From NCBI GenBank assembly GCA_007694905.1, contig REEU01000205.1:1-33126 (forward strand): a stretch of 33,126 bases of DNA. Direction: 5' to 3'. A program made the position numbers and the translations under genes. Every line of letters begins with the position of its first letter. The stretch's first letter is position 1. The notes beneath the pieces are model-generated. The model ran no database searches. It saw nothing but the letters and a program-made list of their open reading frames with translations, and was not told the DNA's origin. Origin of the DNA: Gammaproteobacteria bacterium. GTDB taxonomy: Bacteria; Pseudomonadota; Gammaproteobacteria; Pseudomonadales; Azotimanducaceae. Shown one piece after another: positions 6,488-13,593 of the stretch.

Positions 6488-8038
6488 ATGTATCCAGGAC
6501 ATTGGGCGGGTATCCAGCCACAGGCCCCGGCGGCCATCGACGCCGCCACCGGCGAAAGCCTGACCTGGGCGCAGCTCGATGCTCGCTCCAATCGCATCGC
6601 GCGCTGGCTGGCCGGTCGCGGACTCGTACCGGGTGATCACGTGGCGCTGTTCATGGAGAACCATCTCGAATTCTTCGCTGTGTGCTGGGCGACGCTGCGT
6701 TCGGGGCTCTACCTCACCTGCGTCAACCGCTACTTCACGGCGGAGGAAGTGGCCTACGTGGTCAATGACAGTGCGGCGAGGGTCGTGATCACGAGCGATG
6801 CGCTGGCCGATGTCGCCTGCCGCGTCCCGCCACTGTGTCCTGACGTCGAAGCCTGGCTGATGGTCGGTGGCGCCCGCGACGGCTTCCTGCCATTTGCGGA
6901 GACCGTTGCGCCGGAATCGTTGGAACCGCTTGCGAGCGAGCCGGTCGGCGATTTCATGCTGTATTCCTCCGGTACGACGGGCCGTCCGAAAGGCATCAAG
7001 CGACCGCTGAGTGGGGCCAGCATCCGCGACGGGGTGCGCAATGCGGATGCGTTCCGGCAGCGTTACGGCTTCGGGACGGATTCAATCTATTTGTCGCCGG
7101 CACCCCTGTATCACGCAGCACCGCTTGCCTACTGCATGGGCGCGCAGTCCCTGGGCAGTACTGTGGTGATGATGCGTAAGTTCGATGCTGAGGAAGCGCT
7201 GGAACTCATCGAGCGCTACCGCGTCACCCACAGCCAGTGGGTACCCACCATGTTCGTGCGCATGCTGAAGCTGCCGGAAGCGGAGCGCAGCCGCTTCGAT
7301 CTGTCAAGCCATCAGGTGGCGATCCATGCGGCGGCGCCGTGCCCGGTGGAGGTGAAGCGGCAGATGATCGAGTGGTGGGGGCCGATCCTTGGTGAGTACT
7401 ACGCCGGGACCGAGGGGAACGGTTCAACCTACATCAGCAGTGAGGAGTGGCTCGAACGTCCGGGCTCCGTCGGCCGCGTATCGCGCGGCGTCCTCCACAT
7501 CTGCGACGAAGAAGGCAACGAGGTTCCCGTCGGCGAATCAGGGCTCGTGTACTTCGAGCAGGACATGGTGACGTTCGAATACCACAACGCGCCTGACAAG
7601 ACGCGTTCGTCACAGCATCCGCTGCACCCGAACTGGTCGACGCTGGGCGATGTCGGCTACCTGGATGATGCGGGCTACCTTTTCCTCACCGATCGTCAGG
7701 CATTCATGATCATTTCAGGCGGCGTGAACATCTATCCGCAGGAAGTGGAGGACGCGCTGGTGCTGCACGAGAAGGTCGCGGATGTGGCGGTGTTCGGCGT
7801 GCCTGACCCGGACTTCGGTGAGGCAGTGAAGGCCGTGGTGGAGCCGGCGCTGGGGGTCGAACCCGGGCCGGAGCTGGAGCAGGAGCTGCTTGGCTTCGCC
7901 CGCGAGCGCCTTGCCCACTTCATGGTGCCGCGCAGCGTGGACTTCATCGACACCATGCCCCGCCTGCCCACCGGCAAGCTTTACAAGCGCCTGCTCAAGG
8001 ACCGCTACTGGGGCAAGTCGGGCGGCACCATCGTCTAA
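6488..8038 (+). CDS. Acyl-CoA synthetase (AMP-dependent, FadD-like)
   Basis: This is 516 residues, starting at ATG 6488 after a GAGGAGGGGGGAG purine run. The full set of adenylate-forming motifs is present. The phosphate loop YSSGTTGRPKG is at about 159-169, YYAGTEGNG is the A5-type motif, and GDVGYLDDAGYLFLTDR carries the ribose-binding Asp and hinge. MIISGGVNIYPQEVE begins the lid, and PTGKLYKRLL near the end carries the catalytic Lys. The product is an acyl-CoA made from a free acid, ATP and CoA. The TEG motif and length fit the fatty/aromatic-acyl branch; the substrate is not determined. It lies upstream of a class III CoA-transferase and a dioxygenase on the same strand, suggesting a shared catabolic route. 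Confidence 0.92.
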   Translation: MYPGHWAGIQPQAPAAIDAATGESLTWAQLDARSNRIARWLAGRGLVPGDHVALFMENHLEFFAVCWATLRSGLYLTCVNRYFTAEEVAYVVNDSAARVVITSDALADVACRVPPLCPDVEAWLMVGGARDGFLPFAETVAPESLEPLASEPVGDFMLYSSGTTGRPKGIKRPLSGASIRDGVRNADAFRQRYGFGTDSIYLSPAPLYHAAPLAYCMGAQSLGSTVVMMRKFDAEEALELIERYRVTHSQWVPTMFVRMLKLPEAERSRFDLSSHQVAIHAAAPCPVEVKRQMIEWWGPILGEYYAGTEGNGSTYISSEEWLERPGSVGRVSRGVLHICDEEGNEVPVGESGLVYFEQDMVTFEYHNAPDKTRSSQHPLHPNWSTLGDVGYLDDAGYLFLTDRQAFMIISGGVNIYPQEVEDALVLHEKVADVAVFGVPDPDFGEAVKAVVEPALGVEPGPELEQELLGFARERLAHFMVPRSVDFIDTMPRLPTGKLYKRLLKDRYWGKSGGTIV

Positions 8039-8173
8039 TCAGCGGATCATCGGTTGCGGCCGAAGGTGTCGTGGCTGCTGCCCCATGCTTCGTCGACCAC
8101 TGCGGTGCCCAGCGAACGTCGCCGCGGCCTCCTGGCGGTCGTCGTGGCCTGCATCGCGCGGAACCCTGGCCAT
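8039..8173 (-). CDS. Possible 44-aa small protein or remnant, unrecognised
   Basis: The ATG at 8171-8173 sits six bases after GAGAGGA on the minus strand, a good ribosome site, and the frame closes at a TGA at 8039-8041. The first half (MARVPRDAGHDDRQEAAATF) has high GC3. After about codon 22 the overlapping frame ending at 8047 becomes more gene-like (LGTAVVDEAWGSSHDTFGRN), as if a frameshift had occurred. I recognise no family and do not claim it is expressed. Confidence 0.22.
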   Translation of the reverse strand: MARVPRDAGHDDRQEAAATFAGHRSGRRSMGQQPRHLRPQPMIR

Positions 8174-8356
8174 GATCGTTCCTCTCCAGGTTCGATGCGG
8201 TTTCCGCATCATCTGCCGTTGTACGCCACCGGGGCACGATTTACCCCGTCGCCGGGGCCTGTTCCGACGCTGAGTCTCGATGGACGTTCTTGCCCACAAA
8301 GGCAGCGTCAGATACAAGTCATGCAGGCGTGCATGTGTTCTGCGGAGGGGCAGCTC
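8039..8356. other. Intergenic gap, possible small minus-strand ORF or gene remnant
   Basis: This 318-bp gap contains no clear gene. On the minus strand a 44-codon frame (8039-8173) begins at an ATG six bases after AGAGGA. Its second half has less gene-like codon use than the overlapping frame ending at 8047-8049. This looks like either a spurious ORF or a frameshifted remnant. The GCGGAGGGG at 8342-8350 is the ribosome site of the next gene. Confidence 0.5.
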
Positions 8357-9541
8357 ATGAATGGAACAGGGCCGCTGGACGGCATCAAGGTCTTGGATCT
8401 CTCGGTGATGATCTCCGGGCCTCTGGCCGGCATGATGCTGGCGGATCAGGGCGCCGATGTGATCAAGGTGGAGTCCCCCGGGCTCGGCGACATCATGCGC
8501 TTCCTTGGCAGCAACAAGGGTGGCGTCACCGGTATCTTCCTCAACAACAATCGCGGCAAACGCTCGCTGGTGCTGAACCTGAAGCAGCCTGACGGCGTCG
8601 CTTTGCTCAAGCGCCTGGTGGAGCAGGCGGATGTGTTCATCCAGAACTTCCGCCCGGGGGCCATGGAGCGCCTCGGTCTCGGCTACGAGTCGCTGGCTGC
8701 GATCAACCCGAACCTGATCTACACCTCGATTTCCGGTTATGGCCCCGATGGTCCCATGAGCCATCGGCGCGTCTACGACAATGTTATCCAGGCGGCGTCC
8801 GGTCTCGCGTCCGTGCAGACGGATCCCGCCACCGGCGTGCCGTCCATGTATCGGACCCTTGTTTGCGACAAGACCACGGCCTACACGGTGGCTCAGGCGA
8901 TCACGGCGGCGCTGTATGCGCGCGCCACCGGCAAGGCCGCGGGCCAGCACATCGTCGTCTCCATGCTCGATGCCGCCATCGCCTTCATGTGGCCGGATTC
9001 AGCCATGGACGCGGTGTTGCTGGACGATGATGTGCAGCGGGCGGCCACCATTGGTGCCAATTACGCGGTGACCGAACTTGCTGACGGGTACATGTCCGCC
9101 GGCGCAATCACCGACGCCGAGTTCAAGGGGCTGTGTGCGGCGCTGGGCCATCCGGAAATGGGAGATGACCCGCGCTTCAAGACCACGGCGGATCGCATGC
9201 AGCATCTGGGCGAGCTGGTAGGGCTCATGCGTCAGTACGCGATGGAGACCACAGTCGAGGCCTTTCTCGCCCGGGCCGAGGATCACGATGTTCCGGCGTC
9301 GGCGATCCTGGCTCTGGATGAGATCGCAGACAGTCCCCAGGTTCAGCATAATGAGATGTTCGTGGAGCGCGAACATCCAGTCGCCGGGCGGGTTCGCGAA
9401 CCGCGCCCGGCTGCGCGCATGTCGGCGACGCCGCAGCGTTTAGGTGATCACGCGCCGCTGTTCGGGCAGCACAGCGATGAAATCGTACGGGAGCTGGGCC
9501 TTGATCCCGGGCCCCTGCGTGCGGCGGGTATCATTCACTGA
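8357..9541 (+). CDS. Class III CoA-transferase (CaiB/BaiF family)
   Basis: This is 394 residues from ATG 8357, preceded by GCGGAGGGG; an open frame extends upstream but has no family similarity. The N-terminus GPLDGIKVLDLSVMISGPLAGMMLADQGADVIKVE is the family's Rossmann-like CoA-binding start. NPNLIYTSISGYGPDGP leads to VYDNVIQAASGL, where D141 aligns with the catalytic Asp that forms the acyl anhydride and CoA thioester. The C-terminal half closes the interlocked ring fold (QHNEMFVEREHP). Members move CoA between carboxylates such as formyl/oxalate, carnitine, succinate/benzylsuccinate and alpha-methyl branched acids; which applies is unknown. The neighbouring acyl-CoA synthetase and TauD-type dioxygenase suggest the degradation of one particular acid. 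Confidence 0.9.
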   Translation: MNGTGPLDGIKVLDLSVMISGPLAGMMLADQGADVIKVESPGLGDIMRFLGSNKGGVTGIFLNNNRGKRSLVLNLKQPDGVALLKRLVEQADVFIQNFRPGAMERLGLGYESLAAINPNLIYTSISGYGPDGPMSHRRVYDNVIQAASGLASVQTDPATGVPSMYRTLVCDKTTAYTVAQAITAALYARATGKAAGQHIVVSMLDAAIAFMWPDSAMDAVLLDDDVQRAATIGANYAVTELADGYMSAGAITDAEFKGLCAALGHPEMGDDPRFKTTADRMQHLGELVGLMRQYAMETTVEAFLARAEDHDVPASAILALDEIADSPQVQHNEMFVEREHPVAGRVREPRPAARMSATPQRLGDHAPLFGQHSDEIVRELGLDPGPLRAAGIIH

Positions 9542-9570
9542 TTTCAGATTGGTCTTAAGGGGAGGTCACC

Positions 9571-10458
9571 ATGACAGCGAGTGCACTTCGTCAACCGTCC
9601 ACAACGGGTCCCACGACGGCCTACGGCACGTTTGAGGTGACGCCCCTCACGCCCCACCTGGGTGCGGAGATCCGCGGCGTGGATCTGAGCCAGACCCTCG
9701 CGGGCGAGCTGCTGGCGGACCTTCGCCGCGCGTTTGCCGACTGGGGCGTCCTTGTGTTCCGCGAACAGCATCTGGATCGGGAGGCTCACAAGGCGTTCGG
9801 TCGCCATTTCGGACACCTCCACGTGCATCCCATGAATCACGCCCGGGATCAGGATCCTGAGATTCTGATCGTGAAGACTACGGCGGATTCGAAGTTCACC
9901 GCGGGCAATGCGTGGCATACCGACGTCACCTGCGACGCTATTCCGCCGCTGGGGTCCATGCTCTACATCACCGAGACGCCCGCCTGTGGTGGTGGCGACA
10001 CGCTGTTTGCCAACATGGCGCTGGCTTACGACCTGTTGTCCGAACCGCTGAAGGGTTTCCTGGACGGACTCACCGCCGTGCATGACGGTGCCATTCCTTA
10101 CGTGGGCAGCTACAAGTCGACCCCGCCCGAAGGGGGCTACCCGCGCAACAAGCATCCCGTCGTCACGGTGCATCCCGAGACGGGCCAGCGCGTGCTGTAT
10201 GTGAACAGCGGCTTCACCTCGCACATCGTCGGCATGGCGCGCTGGGAGTCCGATGCGCTGCTGAAGATGCTCTACGACTACATCGCCACCACGCCGCGAC
10301 TGCACTGCCGGGTGCGTTGGGAGCCTGGCACCCTGACGTTCTGGGACAATCGTCGTACGCAGCACCATGCGGTCTGGGACTACTTTCCGCACAGCCGCTA
10401 CGGCGAGCGGGTCTCCATCCTCGGTGACGAACGGCCCAGGGGATTGACGGCTCAGTGA
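9571..10458 (+). CDS. TauD/TfdA-family Fe(II)/2-oxoglutarate dioxygenase
   Basis: This is 295 residues, starting at ATG 9571 with AAGGGGAGG eight to nine bases upstream. It has the family iron triad: H116 and D118 in AWHTDVT, and the distal H265 in WDNRRTQHHA. A downstream Arg (YGERVSI) should bind 2-oxoglutarate. The N-terminus FEVTPLTPHLGAEIRGVDLS is the usual TauD opening. Such enzymes couple 2-oxoglutarate decarboxylation to hydroxylation, often releasing sulfite, an aldehyde or an alcohol from sulfonates, aryloxy acids or carnitine precursors. It lies 29 bp after the CoA-transferase gene and is probably co-transcribed with it. The substrate is unresolved; taurine is not implied. Confidence 0.9.
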   Translation: MTASALRQPSTTGPTTAYGTFEVTPLTPHLGAEIRGVDLSQTLAGELLADLRRAFADWGVLVFREQHLDREAHKAFGRHFGHLHVHPMNHARDQDPEILIVKTTADSKFTAGNAWHTDVTCDAIPPLGSMLYITETPACGGGDTLFANMALAYDLLSEPLKGFLDGLTAVHDGAIPYVGSYKSTPPEGGYPRNKHPVVTVHPETGQRVLYVNSGFTSHIVGMARWESDALLKMLYDYIATTPRLHCRVRWEPGTLTFWDNRRTQHHAVWDYFPHSRYGERVSILGDERPRGLTAQ

Positions 10459-10584
10459 GTCCCCGCGTCCATCTTCTCATCCGACTGGCGCCCGTTCGTC
10501 GATTTTGATGACGGTGTGGTATGAATTGGTTCGGCATGCCGGCTAGTATGGACCCCCAGAACTTGGCTGGAATGGGGGTGCGTC

Positions 10585-11730
10585 ATGACAGGAATGACTT
10601 TAGGTCGACGGGGACTTCTGCGCTTCGCGGGGGCGTTATCGGGCGCTGTAGCGACCGGTGCATCCGGATGGGTGCTCGCAACCCCTGCGGCCGCCAAGGC
10701 GGATGTTGCGGCGAGTGAAACCATCGCCAACCTGTCCCTCAACGAGAATCCCTGGGGTCCGTCTCCGCGAGCACAGCGAGCCATGCTGGAGAACATTGCC
10801 AGCAACCATCGTTACGCTGGTGCAGAGACGCAGGCGCTGACGCAAAAAATTGCTGAACTCGAGAACGTGTCCCCCGACACGATCGTGCTCGGCCCTGGCT
10901 CGAGTCCACTTCTGCGGATCATGGGTGACCAGTTCGCCACTGATCTTCCTGGCGGTGAATTGATCACAGCAACTGCGACCTTCGAAGTGCTCTTCCGGGC
11001 CTTTGAGGCGCGAGGGGGCAAGGTGGTTCATGTGCCACTCGATGACGAGCTGCGTTTCGACCTCGATGCGATGACAGCGCGGCTCGGCTCCAGTACAGCT
11101 GGTGTCTATGTCTGCAACCCCAACAATCCCACAGGGACTGCGCTTCCGAGCGATGTGCTTCGATCGTTCGCGACGGAAGCCGCCAAAGCCGCTCCGGTGT
11201 TCATCGACGAAGCCTACGTGGACATGATGGACGACTGGCCACGAAGCTCATGCATGGATCTTGCCCGCGCTGGGCACGATGTCGTCATTTGCCGGACGCT
11301 GTCCAAATTGCATGGACTTGCCGGGGCGCGCATCGGCTACGCTGTCATGCGCAAGGAACGAGCAGACCGTGTCCGGGCTGCAGCGCGTAGCGGTGGACTG
11401 CCGCGAATGGGCGTGGTGGCTGCCCTTGCCAGCATTGATGACGAGGCGTTCATCACCGAATCCCGCCGGCGCCTGCGGGCAGGACGCCTTGCGCTGGAGC
11501 GAGTGATGGCCGAGGCTGGTCTTGAATATGCCCACGATTCTCAGGCGAACTACCTCTACGTGAACACGGGCATGCCCAACGAGCGTTTCGTTGCTCTGAT
11601 GCATAAGCAGAACGTACTGGTGGTACGGCGCTCATTTCAGGGCTACGACAACTGGAATCGGATCTGCGTGGGGACCGACGCCGAGATCGAGCACTGCCGC
11701 CGCGCCCTGGCGAACGTGCTGGCTGCCTGA
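10585..11730 (+). CDS. Tat-signal fold-type I aminotransferase, histidinol-phosphate aminotransferase-like
   Basis: This is 381 residues. The N-terminus MTGMTLGRRGLLRFAGALSG has a twin-arginine pair (R8-R9) before a hydrophobic stretch, with an AxA-type site near ATPAAAKAD (about 33-40). It therefore looks like a Tat substrate exported after folding with its cofactor. The rest is a class I/II aminotransferase: SLNENPWGPS (51-60), CNPNNPTG (177-184, including the PLP Asn), FIDEAY (206-211, PLP-ring Asp208), SKLHGLAGARIGY with the Schiff-base K241, and R249. SLNENP and SKLHGLAG resemble histidinol-phosphate aminotransferases, but a biosynthetic histidine role is unlikely for an exported, isolated copy. 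It is followed at once by the transposon-like AT-rich repeats. Confidence 0.85.
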   Translation: MTGMTLGRRGLLRFAGALSGAVATGASGWVLATPAAAKADVAASETIANLSLNENPWGPSPRAQRAMLENIASNHRYAGAETQALTQKIAELENVSPDTIVLGPGSSPLLRIMGDQFATDLPGGELITATATFEVLFRAFEARGGKVVHVPLDDELRFDLDAMTARLGSSTAGVYVCNPNNPTGTALPSDVLRSFATEAAKAAPVFIDEAYVDMMDDWPRSSCMDLARAGHDVVICRTLSKLHGLAGARIGYAVMRKERADRVRAAARSGGLPRMGVVAALASIDDEAFITESRRRLRAGRLALERVMAEAGLEYAHDSQANYLYVNTGMPNERFVALMHKQNVLVVRRSFQGYDNWNRICVGTDAEIEHCRRALANVLAA

Positions 11731-12038
11731 TCCAAATAATGAGCAAATAATGGGGTCGGACCAGATCAAATAATGAAATAATGGAAATAATGGGGTCGGA
11801 CCAGATCAAATAATTGAAAAATATGGATTTATAGTCTTTTTCTGACGCGACCTTGGGGGGCGTCACGCCACCTGCGGTGCCCCGGCCTTTGGCGTGCGCA
11901 TCCTGCTTGCAGAGGCTGCGATCATGGCACGGGCCGGTCAAGATCAGCCCAGGCTTACGCAGTGACAGGCGACTTCCACCAGACATGCAGCCGCGGGTCT
12001 GAATCAATGTCCGTCCGTTCCGATCCTGGAGTGACGGC
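11731..12038. other. AT-rich repeats and leader region of the RAYT element
   Basis: No gene is seen here. The first ~85 bp are strikingly AT-rich against the GC-rich surroundings and carry six AAATAAT words. They also carry two direct copies, 40 bp apart, of a 30-bp unit centred on TGGGGTCGGACC. A hairpin TGACGC/GCGTCA (11843-11865) follows. The rest leads to the transposase ribosome site (GGAG about 9 bases before the ATG). Confidence 0.65.
11745..11814. repeat. Two direct copies of a 30-bp TGGGGTCGGACC repeat
   Basis: The copies lie at 11745-11774 and 11785-11814, identical over 30 bp with a 40-bp period. Each has TGGGGTCGGACC in the middle and AAATAAT at both ends. The reverse complement GGTCCGACCCCA occurs once at 12875-12886, on the far side of the transposase gene. 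The arrangement suggests the left end of a mobile unit, with one end duplicated. Confidence 0.85.
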
Positions 12039-12779
12039 ATGCCTCGCGCGCATCGAGTCTTATTGCCTGGACATGTCTGGCATATCACCGAGCGCTGCCA
12101 TGAGCAGCAGTTCCTACTCTCCGACCTGGCGGATCGTCGGCGCTGGCAGGACTGGTTGTGGGAATCGAAACGCCGTTACAACCTGTCGGTGCTCGACTAC
12201 AACGTCACGAGCAACCACGTGCACCTTGTCGTTCGTGATCGTGGCCACGGCGAGATTGCCGCAAGCATGCGCCTGATCGCAGGCTGTACCGCGCAGGAGT
12301 TTAATCGTCGGGAGGGGCGCCACGGTGCCTTCTGGCAGGGCCGGTATCACGCTACCTGTGTTGACAACGAAACGTATCTGCTGCGCTGCTTGACCTACGT
12401 CGATCTCAATATGGTTCGTGCGGGCGCGGTCGAGCACCCGCGCGACTGGGAGACGTCGGGATATCTCGAAATTCAGGGCTTGTCGCAGACGCGATCGATC
12501 ATCGATGCCGATGGCCTCTGCGAGCTCGTCGGTGTGCGTCATATCAATGCTGTCCGTGAAGCTCACTACCGTTTGGTGGAAGAGGCGCTCGACCGTGACC
12601 TGCACCGCCGACGCGAAGCGTTCTGGTCCGAGGCCATAGCCGTTGGTGGATCCGAGTTCGTCGACGCGTTCATGCGGCAATCCGGGCGGGCGGCCCGCCA
12701 TCGCCAGATCGCGAACATCGGCGACGGTTTCGTGGTTCGCAATTGTCGTGGCCGGAGAGCCGGGAGGCGCCGTGAGTGA
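12039..12779 (+). CDS. REP-associated tyrosine transposase (Y1_Tnp/RAYT)
   Basis: This is 246 residues from ATG 12039, with GGAG about 9 bases upstream. The opening RVLLPGHVWHITERC is typical of RAYTs. HVHLVV (residues 60-65) is the HUH metal-binding motif. GAFWQGRYHATCV (96-108) and LLRCLTYVDLNMVRAG (114-129) follow, with Y120 the likely catalytic tyrosine. The C-terminal ~100 residues carry the helical, basic tail often seen in RAYTs (ARHRQIANIGDGF, GRRAGRRRE). These enzymes nick and rejoin single-stranded DNA at REP hairpins and are usually single-copy, domesticated genes. The protein looks intact. GTGGGAG-type REP elements are present elsewhere in the window, but the immediate flanks carry a different motif. 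Confidence 0.9.
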   Translation: MPRAHRVLLPGHVWHITERCHEQQFLLSDLADRRRWQDWLWESKRRYNLSVLDYNVTSNHVHLVVRDRGHGEIAASMRLIAGCTAQEFNRREGRHGAFWQGRYHATCVDNETYLLRCLTYVDLNMVRAGAVEHPRDWETSGYLEIQGLSQTRSIIDADGLCELVGVRHINAVREAHYRLVEEALDRDLHRRREAFWSEAIAVGGSEFVDAFMRQSGRAARHRQIANIGDGFVVRNCRGRRAGRRRE

Positions 12780-12874
12780 TGGCTGCTCAGCGCGTCGGGT
12801 CGGGTGGGAGGACACGCCCGGGCTCGGATTCGATCAAGGTGGAAGAAAAGTTATTGGATTCAATGGCTTGAATT

Positions 12875-12886
12875 GGTCCGACCCCA
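12875..12886. repeat. Right-end inverted copy of the TGGGGTCGGACC motif
   Basis: GGTCCGACCCCA is the exact reverse complement of the motif present twice on the left side of the transposase. It is followed by CCCCAAAGGGG-rich sequence up to the end of the VOC gene. Confidence 0.75.
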
Positions 12887-12905
12887 AAGGGGACCCAAAG
12901 GGGGG

Positions 12906-13583
12906 TCAGGCGAGGGAGCCGGTGAGCGACTTGCGCTGGGAGATCTCGATCCAGTTTCCGTCGGGGTCGCGCACGAAGGAGATGTAGGCCACCTCCCCGA
13001 GCCGCACCGGCGGCCGGCCCTCGCGCCCGCCACCGGCCAGAATCGCCATGTGGGTGCTCACCACGTCGAAGACCTGTAGCGTGAGGTAACGAAACCCCCG
13101 CGCAACGTGAGCCGGGTCGCGTCGGGCTTCGCCCTCGACCAGACGGATCCGGGAGACGCCGCAGGCGAACGTGACCGGGTCGATGACCGGCAATCCAAGA
13201 GCTTCACCGTAAAAAACCTGGTGTGCGGAGAGGCTGCTGACCGTGAGTTCCACCTGAATCTGCTCGATGCCGTCGTGTCCGCGTGGGACCAGGGCCACGC
13301 GGTTGCCGTCCGGATCGGTGAGTTCCTGCGTCGTCGCAATGTCGTCGCGTGCGATCAGCAGTCGGCGGATGCCTCCGGGTGCTGCTTCTGCAAGCGTCTC
13401 GCGCGCGTGATTGAGCTTCAGGACCGAGTCACCGATGGCGTGGCGGTGCTGCTGCAGGCCGCTGCCCAAAGGCAGCATTTCGGTGCAGGTCAGCCCGACC
13501 CGCTGCTGCCAGTAGTGCAGCATCGCGTCGCGCTGATTCGTGAACAGCCCCACGTCCAGGGCGGATTTGGCGAGCTCCAGCAT
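12906..13583 (-). CDS. VOC-family (glyoxalase/dioxygenase-like) protein with two VOC modules
   Basis: This is 225 residues from ATG 13583, preceded by ACGGAG; a longer frame reads back into the amidase gene and is not used. Two tandem VOC-type beta-alpha-beta-beta-beta units are visible. The first ends near DDIATTQELTDPDGNRVALVPRGH. The second spans IQVELTVSSLSAHQVFYGEALGLPVID to VAYISFVRDPDGNWIEISQ. DPDGN before the final strand is the usual VOC signature, and the E of WIEIS is a typical metal ligand. The superfamily includes glyoxalase I, extradiol dioxygenases and methylmalonyl-CoA epimerase; which activity applies here is not clear. It lies 10 bp after the amidase and is the last gene of the beta-oxidation operon. 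Confidence 0.82.
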   Translation of the reverse strand: MLELAKSALDVGLFTNQRDAMLHYWQQRVGLTCTEMLPLGSGLQQHRHAIGDSVLKLNHARETLAEAAPGGIRRLLIARDDIATTQELTDPDGNRVALVPRGHDGIEQIQVELTVSSLSAHQVFYGEALGLPVIDPVTFACGVSRIRLVEGEARRDPAHVARGFRYLTLQVFDVVSTHMAILAGGGREGRPPVRLGEVAYISFVRDPDGNWIEISQRKSLTGSLA

Positions 13584-13593
13584 GTCGTCTCCG

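Larger units (their letters stand above)
11745..12886 (+). mobile_element. RAYT / Y1-transposase unit with inverted end motifs
   Basis: The unit consists of a left end with two TGGGGTCGGACC copies, a complete Y1 (IS200-like, REP-associated) transposase gene, and one GGTCCGACCCCA at the right end in inverted orientation. It sits between an aminotransferase gene ending at 11730 and a VOC gene ending at 12906, in the opposite direction, with no gene interrupted. Outer boundaries are approximate, because the far side continues into CCCCAAAGGGG-type sequence. Single-strand (HUH) transposases do not need classical terminal inverted repeats, so the motif pairs are better read as hairpin or REP-like substrates. 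Confidence 0.65.

Noticed and set aside
11733-11814. AAATAAT repeats as a CRISPR array
   Set aside because: There are only two 30-bp copies with a 10-bp gap and no spacer-length variable sequence. They belong to the transposase unit.
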